DNA from: CAIYZT01 sp947461435
GTDB taxonomy: Bacteria; Pseudomonadota; Alphaproteobacteria; Rhodobacterales; Rhodobacteraceae
Assembly (NCBI GenBank): GCA_965284435.1
Contig: OZ260083.1
Coordinates: 992,001 to 1,056,000 of the forward strand
Direction of reading: 5' to 3'
DNA: 64,000 bases
Positions 36,333-44,804 of the stretch are shown here, in pieces (position 1 is the first letter of the stretch; every line of letters begins with the position of its first letter). The notes beneath the pieces were generated by a model, which ran no database searches, was not told the origin of the DNA, and worked only from the letters and a program-made list of their open reading frames with translations. The translations under genes and the position numbers were made by a program.

Positions 36333-37163
36333 CTATCCGCGCGCAATGACCCAATCCAGAACCCGCGTCGGTAGAAGCCTGCGCAAGGTGCCCATCAGAT
36401 AAGTGGGGGTGGTCACAAAATACCGGGCCCGCGGGCGGCGGGATTCAAGGGCATGGATCAGTTTTGCCGTGACAGCGCTGGCAGGCAGTTCAAACCGGTC
36501 AGGCCCCCGCGATTCGTACAAACGCTGGACCAACGGTTCGTATTCCGCCCGCCGAGCAGAGTTTTTCCAGTCGATCCAGCGTTCAAAATGCGCAATGGCA
36601 TTGGCCCGGATCTTCGATGTGATGGGGCCAGGCTCAATCAGGATCGGATGGATGCCGGTCCCCGCCATTTCGATTCGCATGACATCGGTCAGCCCCTCCA
36701 TCGCAAATTTGGTGGCAACATAGGCGCCGCGCCACTTCATCCCGACCAGCCCCAGCACGGACGAGCAGTTTACAATCCTGCCGTGTCCCTGCGCGCGCAT
36801 CACCGGGATCATGCGGCGGGTCAGCTCGTGGTACCCAAACAGGTTTGTTTCAAAAATTGCCCGCAAGGCATCTGTCGGCAGGTCTTCCACGGCGCCCGGG
36901 CAGGCAAAAGCACCATTGTTGAAAACGGCATCCAAGGTACCGCCTGTTCGGGTCAGCGCCTCATTCAACGCAGCCGCTACCGAGGAGCCATCGGTATAGT
37001 CCAACCGAAAACTCTCCAATCCCTCGGCGCGCAAGCGCACGCAATCGTCCTCGCTTCGGCAGGTTGCGAACACCCGCCAACCGCGTGCAGCCATGCCATG
37101 CGCCGCGTCATAGCCAATGCCCGAAGAACATCCTGTGATCAAAAGACTACGCTGGGCTGACAT
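36333..37163 (-). CDS. Short-chain dehydrogenase/reductase
   Basis: A 276-residue classical SDR. The cofactor motif TGCSSGIGYDA is at about 9-19, followed by NNGAF near 86, the catalytic Ser in VNCSSVLGLVG and the YxxxK pair in YVATK near 153-157. The substrate is unknown. The ATG at 37163 is preceded by AAGGAG with 5-base spacing, deciding the start against a longer frame to 37265. Only 8 bases separate it from the upstream glycosyltransferase-like gene, so they form a likely two-gene operon. Confidence 0.85.
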   Translation of the reverse strand: MSAQRSLLITGCSSGIGYDAAHGMAARGWRVFATCRSEDDCVRLRAEGLESFRLDYTDGSSVAAALNEALTRTGGTLDAVFNNGAFACPGAVEDLPTDALRAIFETNLFGYHELTRRMIPVMRAQGHGRIVNCSSVLGLVGMKWRGAYVATKFAMEGLTDVMRIEMAGTGIHPILIEPGPITSKIRANAIAHFERWIDWKNSARRAEYEPLVQRLYESRGPDRFELPASAVTAKLIHALESRRPRARYFVTTPTYLMGTLRRLLPTRVLDWVIARG

Positions 37164-37171
37164 GGGGCTCC

Positions 37172-37924
37172 TTAAGGCGCGCGGCCAAAATGGGTGGAAA
37201 CGCCGCTGGTGCGCGCGCGGTAATGGGCCTCTTCGTCGGGTGTCAGCCCATTGTCGAAATACCAAGGACGGTGGCCCGCCAAAAAGCCTGCCCCCGCAAC
37301 ACGGACCGCTGGAACCCGGGGCTGCGAAGACAAGATACCAAAGTTGGCCAAATGTGGTTGGGGCACATGAAGGAAAAACGTGGTGTCTACCGTCGCGGCA
37401 TAAACTTCGGGCTCGACCAAGGCGCGAAAGAACCGCCGATAGTAGCTGGCGATCGTATGCTTTGGCCCAAACCGGCGCTGAAGGTCGATCTTCTTGGCAT
37501 CGGAAAGATCAAGGGCAAGCCCAACTTTTGCAACGGCGTACCGCTGACCCAACCCAAACAGGCGTGTCATGAAGTCCGGGGCAACAGGATCGGGCAAGTC
37601 AAGGTCGGGATCGGTGAAAATGAAGGGCTGGCCTTGCCCGATCCAATGCACCACCTGACGCACGGCACGTCTTGGGCCCATATTTGCGCCAAGCCATCTG
37701 ACACTGGCTTTGGCCTTAAACTCATCACTGGTCAGATAGTCACGCAGCGGTGCGAAATGCGATCCTTGTTCCACCGCGGTGATCTTGGAAAAACCATTGG
37801 TGTGGAACCAATTTACCGTGCTGCGCAGATAGGTCAGTTGCTCGAAAGAATTGATGAACACCGGAACTTCGGCGCGCAGCCGCCGTTCGGCCGCGCAAAC
37901 GCCGGGGAAAGGCACAATGGACAT
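37172..37924 (-). CDS. Glycosyltransferase-like protein
   Basis: 250 residues. The N-terminal half has the look of a GT-A glycosyltransferase: the strand VPVFINSFEQLTYLRSTVNW at 20-39 and a DxD-like metal motif in FIFTDPDLDL (105-110). The C-terminal half (YAVAKVGLALDLSD, YAATVDTTFFL) could form the acceptor site. There is no membrane segment or signal. The substrate is unknown and no surface-polysaccharide genes are nearby. The ATG at 37924 is preceded by AGGAG at 6 bases; the frame is open to 38017 without such a site. Co-transcribed with the downstream SDR. Confidence 0.6.
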   Translation of the reverse strand: MSIVPFPGVCAAERRLRAEVPVFINSFEQLTYLRSTVNWFHTNGFSKITAVEQGSHFAPLRDYLTSDEFKAKASVRWLGANMGPRRAVRQVVHWIGQGQPFIFTDPDLDLPDPVAPDFMTRLFGLGQRYAVAKVGLALDLSDAKKIDLQRRFGPKHTIASYYRRFFRALVEPEVYAATVDTTFFLHVPQPHLANFGILSSQPRVPAVRVAGAGFLAGHRPWYFDNGLTPDEEAHYRARTSGVSTHFGRAP

Positions 37925-38035
37925 GACCTGCTCCTGCTGCGGCGTCTCTTCTGGGGCGCCTGCGGCGACAATGGGCCAGAATGGACGCGCCGCAAAGCCC
38001 CTGTTCGAAGAATTCACACGGCTGTGGCGCTGCTA

Positions 38036-38554
38036 TCAGGGTTGGTCAGACAAAAGCGCGTTGGACACATAGCCTTCAATGCCGTCCCCCTGAATCGTGA
38101 TCAAGGTCCAACCTTCTGGATCAGCGGCCAAAGATACAACGGTAACCGCCTCACCCCGCGAAAGTTTGTCGATAACGGCGAAATCCTTGCCTGGTCCCTC
38201 ACGCACATTCACCGTTTTGGCGGCTATAAAAAGCACCAGCTTTTCGGGTTCCGCCAAGGGCGCAACCGCCGGTTCTGCGCTGGTCACGTCGGCGGGCAAT
38301 TCTGTCTGCACCGCGGGCGCGGTGGTGGCGTCAGGCGGATCGATCAAGGTTTGGGTTGGAACATACACGGCCTCAACAACGTCAGTCGCCGTTTGTGACG
38401 GCCCATCAGACACTGTTGCGGGTGATCGCGTTTCGGCCGCCACGGGGGTGCCCCCTGTGGTCATCAGCCCATACCTGACCTGTCCATGATCGGCCCCGGC
38501 GATCAAGAAGGTCAAAAACATCACAGCCAATAATGCCAACGTCAATCGAATCAT
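38036..38554 (-). CDS. Membrane-anchored or exported SH3-domain protein
   Basis: A 172-residue protein with an N-terminal hydrophobic segment (LTLALLAVMFLTFLIAGA, about 4-21), a low-complexity Ala/Pro/Thr-rich linker of about 80 residues, and a C-terminal bacterial SH3 domain (about 108-170) recognisable by KTVNVREGPGKDF, DKLSRGEAV, GWTLI and GIEGYVSNALL. Such proteins bind peptidoglycan or act in envelope stress. The start is put at the ATG at 38554; an ATG five codons upstream (38569) is possible and neither has a strong ribosome site. Divergent from parC. Confidence 0.75.
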   Translation of the reverse strand: MIRLTLALLAVMFLTFLIAGADHGQVRYGLMTTGGTPVAAETRSPATVSDGPSQTATDVVEAVYVPTQTLIDPPDATTAPAVQTELPADVTSAEPAVAPLAEPEKLVLFIAAKTVNVREGPGKDFAVIDKLSRGEAVTVVSLAADPEGWTLITIQGDGIEGYVSNALLSDQP

Positions 38555-38718
38555 AAAACACCATAACACCGCCCAATGACCAAGCCCTTAACACAGGCCT
38601 GCAACAATTATGGCGGGAAAATGGCAAAGAATTTCGCCTGTGGCGGTCGTGCGACTCATAAGGATTTCGATGCGATTTCCGGCTGGACCGGGCGCATCAG
38701 GCGCACTACACAACATCC

Positions 38719-41025
38719 ATGTCCGATAAGTCCGACGACCCCAAGATAGAGCATATGACCGTGGCCGAGCCTTTGAGCCGTGCCATAGGCGACCGCTATT
38801 TAACCTATGCGCTTTCCACCATCATGCACCGCGCGCTGCCCGACGCACGGGATGGTCTGAAACCGGTGCATCGGCGGATCTTGTATGCGATGCGCGAATT
38901 GCGGCTGTCGGCCACGGGGGGCTTTCGCAAATCGGCCAAGATTTCCGGCGATGTCATGGGGAACTATCATCCACATGGCGACGCTGCGATCTATGATGCG
39001 ATGGCGCGTTTGGCCCAAGATTTCAACGTGCGCTATCCACTGGTGGATGGTCAGGGCAACTTTGGGAACATCGATGGCGATAACCCGGCCGCCAGCCGTT
39101 ACACCGAGGCGCGTCTGACAGCCATTGCCGAAACCCTGATGGAAGGTCTGGCCGAAAACGCCGTGGATTTTCGTCCGAACTATGATGGCACGCTTGAAGA
39201 GCCGGTCGTCATGCCCGCCGCCTTTCCAAACCTTCTGGCAAACGGGTCCAGCGGCATCGCCGTCGGCATGGCCACAAATATTCCGCCCCACAACCTCGAC
39301 GAATTGATTCTGGGGTGTCATGCGATATTGAAAGATCCCGACCTGTCGGACGAGGCCTTGGTGGCCCTGATCCCCGGCCCCGACTTTCCGACAGGTGGCA
39401 TCATAGTAGAGCCGCGCAGCGCCATTCTGGAGGCGTATCGCACTGGGCGCGGATCCTTCCGCACCCGCGCCAAATGGTCGGTCGAAGATTTGGGCCGCGG
39501 CACATGGCAGATCGTGGTCACGGAAATTCCCTATCAGGTTGCAAAATCCAAGCTGATCGAAAAACTGGCCGAGATCATCCAGACCAAGAAGGTTCCGATC
39601 TTGGCCGATGTGCGCGACGAAAGCGCCGATGACATCCGGATCGTGTTAGAACCGCGCACCCGGCAGGTCGACCCGGACATGCTGATGGGGATGTTGTTCA
39701 AAAACAGCGATCTGGAAAGCCGCTTCAGTTTGAACATGAACGTGCTTATCGACGGCAAGGTGCCCAAGGTTTGCAGTCTCAAAGACGTGTTGCGGGCTTT
39801 TCTCGATCACCGCCGCGATGTGCTGAACCGCCGATCATCCCACCGTGTCGAGAAAATTGATCACCGGCTGGAGGTGCTCGAAGGCTTTATTATCACCTTC
39901 CTGAATTTGGACCGTGTGATCGACATCATCCGCTATGACGACGACCCCAAGGCGGCCTTGATGCGCGAACACTGGGGCAAGATCCATGTTCGTGCAATGA
40001 ACGAAAAAGACTATGTGTCGCCGCCGGATCTGGAAGGCGAATTGACCGAGATTCAGGCCGAAGCGATCTTGAACATGCGCCTGCGGTCCTTGCGCCGGCT
40101 TGAAGAATTGGAACTTCTGGCAGAGCGCGATGCCCTGATGAAGGAACGCGCAGGGCTTGCGGATCTTTTGGACAGCGACAAATTGCAGTGGAAACAAGTC
40201 GGTACCGAGTTGGAGGCGATCCGCAAGCAATTTGGCAAAGACACGGTGCTTGGCAAACGCCGCACCGCCTTTGCCGAGGCCGGAGAGGCCGAGGATGTGC
40301 CCCTAGAAGCCATGATCGAGCGTGAGCCTATCACCGTGATCTGTTCCCAAATGGGCTGGATTCGCGCGATGAAGGGCCATGTCGACCTTGCCGCCGATCA
40401 AAAGTACAAAGACGGCGATCAGGCCCGGTTCGCCTTTCATGCGGAAACCACGGACAAGATCCTGCTCGTGGGCGGCAATGGCCGCTTCTACACGGTGCTC
40501 GGCGCCAACCTTCCAGGTGGGCGTGGCACCGGAGAGCCTGTGCGTTTGATGGTTGATCTGCCCAATGACGCCGAAATCATGGATCTGATCATCTGGCGTG
40601 CCGGCGAGAAATATCTGGTGGCTTCCACCGCAGGGGATGGATTCCTAGTGCCGTCCGAAGAATTGTTGGCGCAGACCCGCGCGGGAAAACAGGTCTTGAC
40701 GCTTGGGGCGGGCGTGAAGACGGCGCTGTGCCGGAAGGTGGCAGGCGATGCGATCGCCGTTGTCGGGGACAACCGCAAAATGCTGGTCTTCGCCGTCTCC
40801 GATCTGCCGGAAATGGCCAAAGGCAAAGGGGTCCGGTTGCAAAAGTATAAGGACGGCGGTCTGTCTGATGCCACAACTTTCATGCGCACCGCCGGGCTGA
40901 TGTGGAAAGATCCGGCCGGCCGCACCCGCACGGAATTGGATCTGGCCGAATGGGAGGCCGCCCGTGCCACCGCAGGCCGCATGGCCCCGCGCGGCTTCCC
41001 CAGAGACAACAAATTCACGTCGTGA
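38719..41025 (+). CDS. parC: DNA topoisomerase IV subunit A
   Basis: A 768-residue type IIA topoisomerase subunit that decatenates daughter chromosomes together with ParE. The breakage-reunion domain has ALPDARDGLKPVHRRILY near 37, MGNYHPHGDAAIYDA near 88, and the catalytic Tyr128 in AASRYTEARL. GFIITFLNLDRVIDIIR and ILNMRLRSLRRLEE belong to the coiled-coil gate, and the C-terminal part forms the beta-pinwheel. The length and the lack of a GyrA-box (QRRGGKG) favour ParC over GyrA. An ATG at 38755 (MTVAEPLS) is an alternative start. Confidence 0.94.
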   Translation: MSDKSDDPKIEHMTVAEPLSRAIGDRYLTYALSTIMHRALPDARDGLKPVHRRILYAMRELRLSATGGFRKSAKISGDVMGNYHPHGDAAIYDAMARLAQDFNVRYPLVDGQGNFGNIDGDNPAASRYTEARLTAIAETLMEGLAENAVDFRPNYDGTLEEPVVMPAAFPNLLANGSSGIAVGMATNIPPHNLDELILGCHAILKDPDLSDEALVALIPGPDFPTGGIIVEPRSAILEAYRTGRGSFRTRAKWSVEDLGRGTWQIVVTEIPYQVAKSKLIEKLAEIIQTKKVPILADVRDESADDIRIVLEPRTRQVDPDMLMGMLFKNSDLESRFSLNMNVLIDGKVPKVCSLKDVLRAFLDHRRDVLNRRSSHRVEKIDHRLEVLEGFIITFLNLDRVIDIIRYDDDPKAALMREHWGKIHVRAMNEKDYVSPPDLEGELTEIQAEAILNMRLRSLRRLEELELLAERDALMKERAGLADLLDSDKLQWKQVGTELEAIRKQFGKDTVLGKRRTAFAEAGEAEDVPLEAMIEREPITVICSQMGWIRAMKGHVDLAADQKYKDGDQARFAFHAETTDKILLVGGNGRFYTVLGANLPGGRGTGEPVRLMVDLPNDAEIMDLIIWRAGEKYLVASTAGDGFLVPSEELLAQTRAGKQVLTLGAGVKTALCRKVAGDAIAVVGDNRKMLVFAVSDLPEMAKGKGVRLQKYKDGGLSDATTFMRTAGLMWKDPAGRTRTELDLAEWEAARATAGRMAPRGFPRDNKFTS

Positions 41026-41031
41026 TCTGTC

Positions 41032-41691
41032 CTAGGTGTCGGCCCACATCCGCAACAGGTTTGAACGGGTCTTGACCAAAGTGTCAAAGACCGGCGACTT
41101 TCCACTGCTTGAAAAGACCGCCTCGACCGCTTGATCCAGATCGAACAGCATCTCTCGCCGCTCGCCTTGGCGGATCAGGCTTTGCACCCAGCCAACGACG
41201 GCCAATCGTTCACCCCTCGTGACCGCTTCAACCTGATGCAGCGTGGTCGCCGGGTACAAGATCATATCCCCAGCGGCCAATTTGATGGCCCGCGCTTCCA
41301 ACGGATCCTCAACGATCAACGCCCCCCCGTCATAGCTTTCAGGATCGGCCAGAAACAAGGTAAAGGACAGATCGGTCCGCAAACCGCCCATCAGGGCGTC
41401 ATCGACGTGCAGACCATAGGTTTGCCCAATACGATAGCGTGACAAGATCAGCGGGCTTATGGCCTTCGGCCGGGCGGCCGACCGAAACAGCGTGTTCTCC
41501 TTCAGGGCCCGCTCCACACGCGCCAAGATCGCATCTCTTTCGGGCGACGGCGCGGCCTGATCATTGGCTTTGACCTCGCGGGCATGGCGCCCCGCCGTTT
41601 TCTTGCCGTCGTCAAAGACAAGCCCACGCGCCGCCTCTGCCAGAACCGCGACTTCGGCGGACGCAATCACGCTTTGGACAACGAGAAACAT
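41032..41691 (-). CDS. PKHD-type Fe(II)/2-oxoglutarate hydroxylase (PiuC/YbiX)
   Basis: A 219-residue prolyl-4-hydroxylase-like dioxygenase. The iron ligands are His95 and Asp97 in YGLHVDDAL and His152 in TTLHQVEAV, with Arg162 downstream for 2-oxoglutarate. SRYRIGQTYG and DGGALIVED match the PiuC family. PiuC genes are often iron-regulated and linked to siderophore receptors; none is seen here. The stop of the secreted protein upstream is 2 bases from this start, so the pair is co-transcribed. Confidence 0.88.
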   Translation of the reverse strand: MFLVVQSVIASAEVAVLAEAARGLVFDDGKKTAGRHAREVKANDQAAPSPERDAILARVERALKENTLFRSAARPKAISPLILSRYRIGQTYGLHVDDALMGGLRTDLSFTLFLADPESYDGGALIVEDPLEARAIKLAAGDMILYPATTLHQVEAVTRGERLAVVGWVQSLIRQGERREMLFDLDQAVEAVFSSSGKSPVFDTLVKTRSNLLRMWADT

Positions 41692-41693
41692 CC

Positions 41694-42521
41694 CTATCGC
41701 ACCGACGACGCCGCAAGTTCCACCTTTGCCGCGATGGCCATCAGTATCGCCGGATCGTGCGCTTCGGGCGCGGCAGTTGTCATGTCGCCAAAGGCTTCGT
41801 CGGCACCTTGCAAGGCAGCCAGAACCTTTTGTGCGGCAGCCTGCGTATCCGGCGTCGCCGCCAAATCACTGACAAGATTGCGCGCAACTTCAATAAAGGC
41901 ATGGGCTTCATGAAACCCCATGACATCCCCCACAACACCGCCTTCGGTCGCATCGGCATATTCGCTTGCGGCCGCCCGAACCAAGGCAATTACCGCTTCA
42001 AAACGGGTGCGATATTCGTCCGCCTCGGCGGCAGCTGCCGCGGCAATTGCGGCCTGAACACCTGCCAGCGCTGCCCGCGCCTGATCCGCCGTGGCACCAC
42101 TTTCCAGCGCTTGCGAAAACGCCGTCATGGACGGTGTGATGTCCGCTGCAGCGTGGGCGGTCAGGCTGGCGCGAACCTCGTCCATCATTTCGGCTTCTGG
42201 ATGGTAGGACAGTGCAATGGCCTCATCCACCAAGCCCTTGGCGTAAAGATCAAAAGACGCCACCATGTGACCTTCCACAATCGACAGGCGCGCCAGATAT
42301 GCCACGTCATCCGAGACGTCGGAGACCGCCCCTGATTCTCCCGCTTCGCCCCCCTCTCCCGCCGCAAGCCAAAGCGTGGCCCCCATTTTGGCCGCCTTTG
42401 TCAGCGCCGGCGATGGCGCGTCGGCAAAACTGGGCATGGACGCCAAGGTGATGGTTGCCGATGCAAGGGCAAGGGCACGCCAAGGGCGGGGCTGAACAGG
42501 ACGCGCGAGTTTGACGATCAT
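41694..42521 (-). CDS. Exported Ala-rich protein of unknown function
   Basis: 275 residues with a Sec-type signal peptide (Arg-rich start, then ALALASATITLASMPSFADA, cleavage likely after ADA near residue 35). The mature part is helical and Ala-rich, with short motifs AYLARLSIVEGHMVASFDLY, LSYHPEAEMMDE and FHEAHAFIEVARNLV that place several His and Glu residues in helices, so metal binding is possible. I do not recognise the family. It precedes a PiuC-type hydroxylase in a two-gene operon, so a role in iron or metal handling is a reasonable guess. AAGGAC lies 7 bases before the ATG. Confidence 0.65.
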   Translation of the reverse strand: MIVKLARPVQPRPWRALALASATITLASMPSFADAPSPALTKAAKMGATLWLAAGEGGEAGESGAVSDVSDDVAYLARLSIVEGHMVASFDLYAKGLVDEAIALSYHPEAEMMDEVRASLTAHAAADITPSMTAFSQALESGATADQARAALAGVQAAIAAAAAAEADEYRTRFEAVIALVRAAASEYADATEGGVVGDVMGFHEAHAFIEVARNLVSDLAATPDTQAAAQKVLAALQGADEAFGDMTTAAPEAHDPAILMAIAAKVELAASSVR

Positions 42522-42551
42522 AAAATGTCCTTTAGGTGACTGTTATAGTAA

Positions 42552-42580
42552 GGAATACAGCCGGCATTATCCTCTGTCAA
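42552..42580 (-). promoter_or_regulatory. Candidate sigma-70 promoter of the exported protein-piuC operon
   Basis: On the minus strand TTGACA (42575-42580) is followed after 17 bases by TATTCC (42552-42557), about 30 bases before the ATG at 42521. The -35 is perfect and the -10 weak, as expected of a regulated promoter. The surrounding 87 bases are unusually AT-rich for this window. Confidence 0.4.
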
Positions 42581-42608
42581 GAATACCCGATTAAAAGACT
42601 AGGTAATC

Positions 42609-43970
42609 CTAAACCTCCTCAACCCGAAGCCAAACACCCCCTTCAGGCCGCAAGGTCAGGATCATCACCGGTTTTGGCGAACGGCCCGCAATGGTGGAAA
42701 AGCGAAAGCGCGCCAACAACGTGGCCAGAATGATCACCGCCTCTTGCAAGGCAAAAGAGGCGCCGATGCAAATCCGCGGTCCATCGCCAAAGGGCAAATA
42801 TGAAAACCGGTCGATCGCTTTGGCATTGGCAAAACGGCCGGGATCAAAGGCATCGGGATTGTCCCACAGCAACGCATTGCGGTGCAGGGCATAGATCGGC
42901 AAGATCACGGTGTCGCCTGCCCGCACCTCGCGCCCGCACAGGGTATCGGCCACTTGTGCCGTCCGCGACAGAAATGCGGCTGGCGGATACAGACGCAGCG
43001 CCTCGTCCACGACGCGCCGGGTAAGGGGCAGGGCTGCCAAATCTGACGCCGTGGCAGCGCGGGCACCTAAGACCGCCTGCGCCTCTGACCGGGCGGCCTC
43101 TTGTACGGCCGGATCATGGGCGCACAGATACAGCGACCAAGCCAAGGTAAGCGCCGTTGTTTCGTGCCCTGCCACGATGAAAGTCAAAAGATTGTCGCGC
43201 AACTCATCGGTGGACATCTGGCGTTTGGTATTGGGGTCTTCGGCGGCAATCAGCAGATCCAAAAGGTCCGGCACGCCCGTTTGGGGGCGGTCCTTTCTGC
43301 CCATAATTGCCGAATTCGCCACCGATTTCATCTCGCGCAGGCTTGTGCCGGAAAAAAGACGCCCCGGGCGCGGCACCCATGCGGGCGCTCCGAAAACATC
43401 CAGAATTGAGATTTTTGCGGTCTGGCTGATATACATCTCGATCGCCGAATGTATGGCGTCGCGGTCAAACCCCGTTCCCCCAGAAAAGGTGACATCCGAG
43501 ATCACTTCAAACGTTGCGGTCACCATTTCGGCGAACAAATCTGCGCCGCGCCCAACTTGGGCCGCGATCCGCTGCGCTGAACGTTCGGCAGCCAGCGTCA
43601 TCACCGGGGCAAGGGCCGTGACGTTGCGATGTGAAAAAACCGGCGCAGCCGCCCGGCGCTGCCATTGCCAATGGGCGCCTTCAGCCACGAAAAGACTTTG
43701 CCCGATCGCGGGCCCCAAGATCAACTTGGTCACCACGGACTTGGGATAGTCATCCACGCGGTCCCGCAGGATGTGTTTCAGCGCCCCCGGATCCATCACC
43801 ATATGCCAGCGTTTGCCCGTCACACCCGACAGGATTGGAACCTGCGTGGCCGCCTGCGGGATCAGTTCCAGCACATTTCGGCGCCCGGCCCGAAGGGATC
43901 CGAAAACCCCCAAAGGTTCTGTGTGCAGCGGAACGCGAACCGGAAGCCTATCTGTCAAATCCAGGGCCAT
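42609..43970 (-). CDS. Cytochrome P450
   Basis: A 453-residue P450. The I-helix oxygen-activation motif is AGHETT at 267-272, the ExxR motif EALR at 323-326, and the heme loop FGDGPRICIG at 394-403 with Cys401 as the axial ligand. It is soluble, with no N-terminal anchor. The length and motifs resemble bacterial CYP4/CYP102-like fatty-acid or hydrocarbon hydroxylases, but the substrate is not determinable. No ferredoxin or ferredoxin reductase gene is next to it. The ATG at 43970 has AAGGAGG at 6 bases; an upstream ATG at 43988 is weaker. Confidence 0.93.
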   Translation of the reverse strand: MALDLTDRLPVRVPLHTEPLGVFGSLRAGRRNVLELIPQAATQVPILSGVTGKRWHMVMDPGALKHILRDRVDDYPKSVVTKLILGPAIGQSLFVAEGAHWQWQRRAAAPVFSHRNVTALAPVMTLAAERSAQRIAAQVGRGADLFAEMVTATFEVISDVTFSGGTGFDRDAIHSAIEMYISQTAKISILDVFGAPAWVPRPGRLFSGTSLREMKSVANSAIMGRKDRPQTGVPDLLDLLIAAEDPNTKRQMSTDELRDNLLTFIVAGHETTALTLAWSLYLCAHDPAVQEAARSEAQAVLGARAATASDLAALPLTRRVVDEALRLYPPAAFLSRTAQVADTLCGREVRAGDTVILPIYALHRNALLWDNPDAFDPGRFANAKAIDRFSYLPFGDGPRICIGASFALQEAVIILATLLARFRFSTIAGRSPKPVMILTLRPEGGVWLRVEEV

Positions 43971-44121
43971 TTGCGCCTCCTTGGTCATAAACTTACTGCG
44001 TTTGGCACAACGGGCAAAGGGGCCGGGATGTCGCGCATCGTTCAATGGCCGCAGCAGATGGTTGCGCGGCGACGGTGCGGCGGTTATTCCAAAGACACCG
44101 CGTGGCCGGTCGGAGTTTTTT

Positions 44122-44715
44122 ATGCGCCTATTTCCCCTGATTCTGTCTTTCTCTGCCGCCATTGTCCTGTGCGCCTGCACGAACAAGGATCTCACCAACC
44201 CGCCCCCACCCCTTGGCGACTTCGCGCTCGGATTGAACATTGTCGTGGCCGACAATATGCAAAAAGTGGTCATCTCGCGCGATGCCACCGCCGATGAATG
44301 GGAAGCGGCGTTGCAAAAAGCCATCGACGATCGGTTCGGCCGGTATGACGGGACAAAAGCCTATAACTTTGGAATCTCGGTCGACGCCTACGCGCTTGCG
44401 CCTCCGGGGATCCCCTTGGTGGCCTCGCCCAAATCCATTCTGGTGGTGACGGCCAACATCTGGGATGATGCCGCCGCCCTGAAGCTGAACGAAAAGGGCG
44501 AACAGCTGACGATCTTCGAAGGTCTTTCGCCTGAAGGCGTGATTGGCTCTGGTCTGACAAAAACGCGCGAACAACAAATGGAACAGTTGGCGTTCAATGC
44601 GGCCTTCGAGGTGGAAAAATGGCTGTTGAAACACCCCGAATGGTTTGCCAGCGCGGTCCCCGCGACCGACGCTGCGGCAACAGAACCTGCCGCACCGGTG
44701 CAACCTGCCAACTGA
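44122..44715 (+). CDS. Lipoprotein of unknown function
   Basis: 197 residues. The signal peptide LFPLILSFSAAIV leads into a lipobox LCAC, with lipidated Cys19, followed by a short Pro-rich stretch. The mature domain (ALGLNIVVADNMQKVV, WEAALQKAIDDRFGRYDG, NFGISVDAYALAPPGIPLVASP in pieces, SILVVTANIWDD) is soluble and mixed alpha/beta. The C-terminal tail is Ala/Pro-rich. Similar lipoproteins occur near tuf in other Rhodobacterales, I believe, but no function is known. GGAG lies 7 bases before the ATG; the longer open frame overlaps the divergent P450 gene. Confidence 0.72.
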   Translation: MRLFPLILSFSAAIVLCACTNKDLTNPPPPLGDFALGLNIVVADNMQKVVISRDATADEWEAALQKAIDDRFGRYDGTKAYNFGISVDAYALAPPGIPLVASPKSILVVTANIWDDAAALKLNEKGEQLTIFEGLSPEGVIGSGLTKTREQQMEQLAFNAAFEVEKWLLKHPEWFASAVPATDAAATEPAAPVQPAN

Positions 44716-44804
44716 CGCTTGATTTTCCCCGGCCAAGCCTTTAAGTCGCCGCCCGTAGACCACGCGGGGCCATTTCGGCCCCCCGAACCCAAGGGCGCCC
44801 GAAC

